A stretch of 64,000 bases of DNA from Arachnopeziza araneosa. Its lineage: Eukaryota; Ascomycota; Leotiomycetes; Helotiales; Arachnopezizaceae. The notes beneath the pieces are model-generated. The model had not been told where the DNA came from and searched no databases. It saw only the letters and a program-made list of their open reading frames with translations. The stretch is taken from positions 65,648 through 129,647 of the forward strand of contig QYAI01000016.1 of assembly GCA_003988855.1 (NCBI GenBank), in the 5' to 3' direction. Both the position numbers and the translations under genes were made by a program. Positions within the stretch are counted from its first letter, which is position 1, and each line of letters opens with the position of its first letter. Shown here one piece after another: positions 59,941-64,000 of this stretch.

Positions 59941-62176
59941 TCAATCCTCAGCCCGCCTTGATCTCCTGTTTCTCTCCCTCCCACTTCCATTAGCCTCCAC
60001 AGTCGTATTGATTACTATCACTCTTTCTCTGCCATCCCAATCGTCTTCAGCCTCGAACCTTCCTGTCGCACTTCTTGATCTGACTCTCACGCTCCCTAAT
60101 CTCCTTCTCATATTCCGTTCACGCGTAGGACATGGGTATCCGGCGGGTAGCGAGCAGCTTCTACTTCTCGACCTGGTACTTATATCAGGTCTATCGCTAG
60201 AGTTTGCGCGTGATCGACGCCCTCTGTTGATACCTTCCCCGATATAACGGCGATCCAGCCTACCGCGACTATCAAATAACCCTTCGAAATCATTCCAAGG
60301 CGACGTTCCCCTCAATCGTGGTAATATAGATGGCCTAAATGGGTTAGAAGGTGGAGCTGATTGGGATCTTCCTCTTCTGCCTTCATTCCTTGAGTCGCTT
60401 TGGCCAGGTCGAAGTGCAGGTGGCGGCGAAGGTCTTGGCGGAATATGTTGTACGATTTGCGGAGGATGTCTTCTCCATCTCGTACCAAGTTCCTCACTTA
60501 GGAGATTTCGACCCATCGACCCGGTGTCGAATACTCTAGATCGAGAGTTTTTCCTACGAGAGGAATTGAGAAGATAATCCATAACTTTGATGACATCTTG
60601 GGGATGTAATTCCAGTAACTCCAAGGATTGGATATCCGCCCTGGCCAAATCACTCTCATTTATCGACATCTCTGAAAATTTATGAGCATACCTGGTGCTC
60701 CGCTCAATAGGAATGTCGCGAGTGCAGAAGAATATCAACCAGAAATCGTATCCTGATACCTGCTGAAAGCTATGGCTAGCATTTTGATTTTCGCCAGATG
60801 AAATTGCATTTTTATCTTCGCTCGCGGACGAAGATCCAATATCTGACAGCCGGTTCATTCCTAGAGGGACACCTAGCACGCCATCAATGTAGCTTAGATC
60901 ATTGGAAGATAATTTGGATAATGGAATGACGATTTGGGTGTCGTCTCTTCTCCGAAGAAGCACTTGATCCTGTCTTAAAGCTAGAAACTTAGCCTCTACA
61001 GTGAATGAAGTAGATTTTTCGGTCCAAATTCAAAGTTTAGTTTTTTCGAATTCCGCGGTATCTGAATGGCTCGTTGTTTTCATTGACGGCTGACCGCGAT
61101 GAAGTGGTGAACGATCTTGACTATACTGGCCGAAAGACTGAGGATCATAAACGCCATGGCTAAGTAGTATCTCAGTTATAGTTTCGTCATTTTGATCCAT
61201 AGCTATTTCGAGCGCTGATTTTGCAGAAGAAAGCTGTCCCGTTGTTTTATCATTTGGTGATGCCCCATACTCGAAAAGTAACGGCAGGCAACGATGATGC
61301 CAGTTTTTGACGGCTAGTAACAGAGGTGTATTGCCTTCCCGGTCTCTAGTATCGATATTGGCACCTGACTTTATTACTAACTCGATTCGTGTCAGGTTTC
61401 CCTCTCGGCACGCTTCTAATAGGAGCCGATCTTGACGCTGCTGTGACAAAGACCTTCAATAAATCTGGGGATCTTCTTCTTTGATCAATGACGGCAAGGA
61501 GGATAGTGGGAGATTTAGAGTAGGTTCGATGCTTACCTTCAGCGGTCCTAGCAACACTTTCGTCGAGGAACCTCTGAATCGCAACTTTAGAGCCTTCTTG
61601 TTGCATATCTAAGTTGGCGAATCGATTCTGGAGAGTATGGATCTCGTCCAATAACTGGGTTTGACCTTCTTTGAGACTCCTCGTGTCTTTGGCTTGGGCC
61701 AACCTTTTGACATTCAAGTCAATTTCTGTGTCATGCTTGAATTGATTTACATCATAGGAATATAAAACTCACCCTCTAGCAAATCCTAGTGCAATAGCGA
61801 GAGTACACTTGTGTGCCTCTAGACTGACCTTGAGTTTCGCCATCCTTTTGTGACCAGAAGTAGCCCACTTCGTTGCACTATTTCCTACATGTTTTAGCAA
61901 CCTCTCTATGCTATCCATAACTGACCGACAATTTGTTATTATTTTGAGTGTCCTAGATCTCAAGGAAGGCACTTGATCAAAGCCTAGATCGTGACGATTC
62001 TCATGAATATCTAAGAGAGTTTTGCGGATATCATCTAGCTCGTCTTTGAGAGCAGCCATATCTTTTTTTGCTTCCCGAACTTTCTGAATAAAGGACTTGA
62101 TAACCTCTATCAGCTTTGTGATGCCGGTTAAAATGCCTGCGCAACCGGCAACAATGGCCACAGTAGGTTCTGCCAT
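59941..62176 (-). pseudogene. PigL_N-ankyrin-SHD1-SHD2 gene interrupted by one in-frame TGA
   Basis: Exon 1 (61773-62176) opens MAEPTVAIVAGCAGILTGIT, a PigL_N-type N-terminal domain found at the front of fungal receptor-like proteins, with a helical core (VREAKKDMAALKDELDDIRK). A GTGAGT intron leads to exon 2 (61537-61703), a coiled coil (SLKEGQTQLLDEIHTLQNRF). The best in-phase acceptor for exon 3 is 61430, which is not certain. Exon 3 holds about three ankyrin repeats (RLLLEACREGNLTRIELVIK, SGANIDTRDREGNTPLLLAV), then a TGA at 61030-61032, giving a 323-aa product. The same frame continues directly with an SHD1 domain (TEKSTSFTVEAKFLALRQDQ, RRRDDTQIVIPLSKLSSNDL), an SHD2-like helical domain (YDFWLIFFCTRDIPIE to HPQDVIKVMDYLL) and an Arg/Ser-rich tail to 59941. 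Read without the stop it would be about 686 codons. SHD1 and SHD2 are known from the endocytic adaptor Sla1. No downstream ATG could start before SHD1, so the lesion is probably real or a single-base error. Confidence 0.7.
61030..61032 (-). other. In-frame TGA between ankyrin and SHD1 parts
   Basis: The codon context is CTT TGA ATT TGG. The frame is open for 323 codons before and 362 after it. CGA (Arg) would be one transition away, and SHD1 domains commonly start with an Arg followed by a Trp two residues later. No GT-AG intron removes it while keeping the SHD1 Trp. Confidence 0.8.
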
Positions 62177-62742
62177 GGTAAGGCTGTAAGAAAGTCGTCA
62201 ATGGACGAGGCTCTAGAAAGAATGTACAAAAGTACTCCTTGAATTCTGGACCAGGGTGTGTCAGCTTCTAAATTCAGACGCATTGGCTATGACGCTTAGC
62301 AATTGACTGATCCAGAGAAGGAAAGAAGGAAGTAATGAAGAAAGGAATTGGAAGTGAGGTCAGGAGAAGCGGCTAGATAAAGCAATGCTTGACTAAGCTA
62401 GTCCAACCTCTTAGGATGTAGCACGCAATTGGAGAAGAGTAAAGAGAGCCTTGTCAGGCTTCAAGTAAAGTCTTCTTGAAATGAACCTAAGCTTCAACAG
62501 GGAAGTGAAATGTACATGATATAGAAAGAGCGGCTCTTGTCCTTCGATGACGAGGATAGTCTCGAAGATGTCTCCGAGATTGTTCTTGCAAGTTTTCATT
62601 CCCTCAAACGGTTGAATGAGGTACAAACCAGAGAACACAAAAGGCTTTGGGCGCTCGGGCCACTTTCCAGTCGAATCTTATCGCTGAAAAGTCATGGCGG
62701 GGTCATAAATTTTTATAAACTCACTTGAGCACTGCCAGCGCA
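62177..62742. promoter_or_regulatory. Divergent intergenic region between PigL_N-ankyrin locus and cia1
   Basis: About 0.57 kb between outward-facing start codons, so promoters of both must lie here. The sequence is GA-rich near 62310-62380. No specific site is recognised. Confidence 0.5.
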
Positions 62743-64000
62743 ATGGCCTCCACTTCCGATCCCGTACGAATATCACATCTCGCCGATTTCAAGCCTGTAG
62801 CGCTCAGCCGAGCTTGGGTTTCGATTCCGAATCCGAACGGCCTTCCTCTTCTTGCGACGGCCACTTCCGATAAGACAGTACGAGTATACAGTCTACAAAA
62901 CTTCACCTTACATTCTGTACTTGAGGGGGGACATTCCAGATCCGTGAGAAGTGTGGCATGGAAACCGAAGGTGGGAAAAGGCACTGGAACATTATGCATT
63001 GCCACCGGCAGCTTCGATGCGACAATGGGGATCTGGAGGCGACAGGAAGGCACAGGGCACGAATTGGAAGAGGCAAAAGAGATATATGCTGAATCTGTGG
63101 AGGATGACACTCAAGAAGTCGAGATTACCCGAGACGCTACAGTTAGACCCACCGCGAGGATAATGAATAACAACGATTCCGATAATGATGACGATTGGGA
63201 ATTCGCAATAGTGCTTGAGGGTCACGATTCGGAGGTCAAGAACGTAGCGTACTCTCCGTCCGGACAGTATCTTGCAAGTTGCAGTAGAGATAAAAGTATC
63301 TGGGTCTGGGAGGAGATCGGAGACGAGGGAGATGACGAGTTTGAGACCGTTGCGGTCCTACAGGACCACACCGCAGACGTAAAATGCGTTTCTTGGCGAA
63401 AAGATGATGGCAATGGAGAGCTGCTTGCTTCTGCAAGTTATGATGACACAATCCGGTTCTGGCGCGGAGACGATGAGGGAGAGTGGAGTTGCGTGAGTGT
63501 ATTGGAAGGACATGAAGGCACCGTCTGGGCATTGGAGTGGGAGCCAGAGGTCTCCATGAAGAAATTCGCACTCGAGGAGAGGGAAGATGAGAAAGACGAT
63601 TATGCCCCAACATCAGCGAGGCTACTATCGGCCTCTGCTGACTGCACAATCCGGGTATGGAGTCAAGTTCCGACCCCCCCAGCACCAAATCGCCCTTCAT
63701 ATTTCAACTCTGGTATTCCGTCAACCATGCGACCGAGTTTGGCCAATGAAACTTGGGAAAATACAGCTACTCTACCCAAAGTTCATGAGTATCCCATCTG
63801 CAGCATAAGCTGGAGTCAGAAAACGGGCCGGGTCGCTAGCACTGGCAGTGATGGGAAAATCGTTGTCTACGAGGAGAGAACGAAGGGTAGGAGTAGTGTT
63901 GGCGGAGAGATTGAAAGGGAGTGGGCCATTGTAGGAGTTCATGAAAGTGCTCATGGACCGTATGAGGTGAATCATGTTACTTGGTGTGGGAGATGGGATA
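62743..64000 (+). CDS. cia1: Cia1/CIAO1 WD40 protein of cytosolic Fe-S assembly (5' part)
   Basis: An uninterrupted frame of 419 codons runs off the window end. Cia1 is the seven-bladed WD40 scaffold of the CIA targeting complex, which hands Fe-S clusters to cytosolic and nuclear proteins such as polymerases and helicases. The repeats are visible in order: LATATSDKTVRVYSLQNF, SVAWKPK...IATGSFDATMGIWRR, LEGHDSEVKNVAYSPSGQYL with ASCSRDKSIWVWEE, LQDHTADVKCVSWRKDDGNG with LASASYDDTIRFWRG, LEGHEGTVWALEWEPEVSMK with LLSASADCTIRVWSQ, and ICSISWSQKTGRVASTGSDG. The acidic insert between blades two and three and the long insert in blade five are usual for fungal Cia1. The start MASTSDPVRISHLADFKP is the first ATG. 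The final blade and stop lie beyond 64000. Confidence 0.93.
   Translation, partial: MASTSDPVRISHLADFKPVALSRAWVSIPNPNGLPLLATATSDKTVRVYSLQNFTLHSVLEGGHSRSVRSVAWKPKVGKGTGTLCIATGSFDATMGIWRRQEGTGHELEEAKEIYAESVEDDTQEVEITRDATVRPTARIMNNNDSDNDDDWEFAIVLEGHDSEVKNVAYSPSGQYLASCSRDKSIWVWEEIGDEGDDEFETVAVLQDHTADVKCVSWRKDDGNGELLASASYDDTIRFWRGDDEGEWSCVSVLEGHEGTVWALEWEPEVSMKKFALEEREDEKDDYAPTSARLLSASADCTIRVWSQVPTPPAPNRPSYFNSGIPSTMRPSLANETWENTATLPKVHEYPICSISWSQKTGRVASTGSDGKIVVYEERTKGRSSVGGEIEREWAIVGVHESAHGPYEVNHVTWCGRWD

Noticed and set aside
61030..61100. An intron that would remove the in-frame TGA (CTGTAG acceptor near 60990)
   Set aside because: It would also remove the conserved start of SHD1 (WTEKSTSFTV) and needs a weak GTCAGC or GTTCAC donor, so a true nonsense codon fits better.

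Overview
The window looks like nuclear DNA of a filamentous ascomycete (Pezizomycotina). Its genes carry short introns (about 45-110 nt) with GTRAGT-like donors and CTAAC/CTGAC-like branch sites. The gene families are fungal: an MHYT-domain signalling protein, a Sog2 RAM-network protein, Sok1/TCP11 proteins, a DUF2855 relic and a PigL_N-type N-terminal domain. The overall gene style suggests a leotiomycete (Helotiales-like) fungus, but that placement is an impression that no search has tested. I see no plasmid, phage, CRISPR array or rRNA/tRNA gene, and no intact transposon.

Layout. From 1 to 4.4 kb the window is gene-poor, with one small spliced Cys-rich zinc-finger-like gene (2003-2525, minus). 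From 4.4 to 16.4 kb lie a tail-anchored FHA protein (minus), a divergent IFRD-family gene (plus) and a very large disordered protein with five Ala/Gly-rich hydrophobic segments (plus). From 17.5 to 26.6 kb, all on plus, come a CDF zinc transporter, a secreted Ser/Thr/Val-rich wall protein and an IQ-TCP11 protein. From 27.3 to 38 kb come the dynactin actin-related protein Arp1 (minus), a broken DUF2855 gene (plus), Sog2 (plus) and a second TCP11/Sok1 protein (minus). From 41.7 to 50.9 kb come a DMT-type transporter, TAF13, an uncharacterised coiled-coil protein, ribosomal protein uS12/Rps23, a PNGase A-like membrane protein and a small conserved-looking protein. From 55.4 to 64 kb come an MHYT protein, a disordered protein, a remarkable PigL_N-ankyrin-SHD1-SHD2 locus interrupted by one in-frame TGA, and the start of the Fe-S assembly WD40 protein Cia1, which runs off the window end.

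Gene models were spliced by hand. Exon lengths sum to multiples of three and junctions restore family-typical protein sequence, except where stated. Several start codons were moved to the first real ATG because the longest open frames begin at GTG or TTG. Housekeeping roles (transcription, translation, dynein transport, Fe-S assembly, morphogenesis) dominate and no metabolic gene cluster is seen. The most unusual items are the interrupted immune-receptor-like locus that carries both Sla1 homology domains, the multi-lesion DUF2855 pseudogene, the giant Ala/Gly-segment protein, and two TCP11-domain genes about 9 kb apart. Two single ambiguous bases (6643, 49511) fall inside coding exons.
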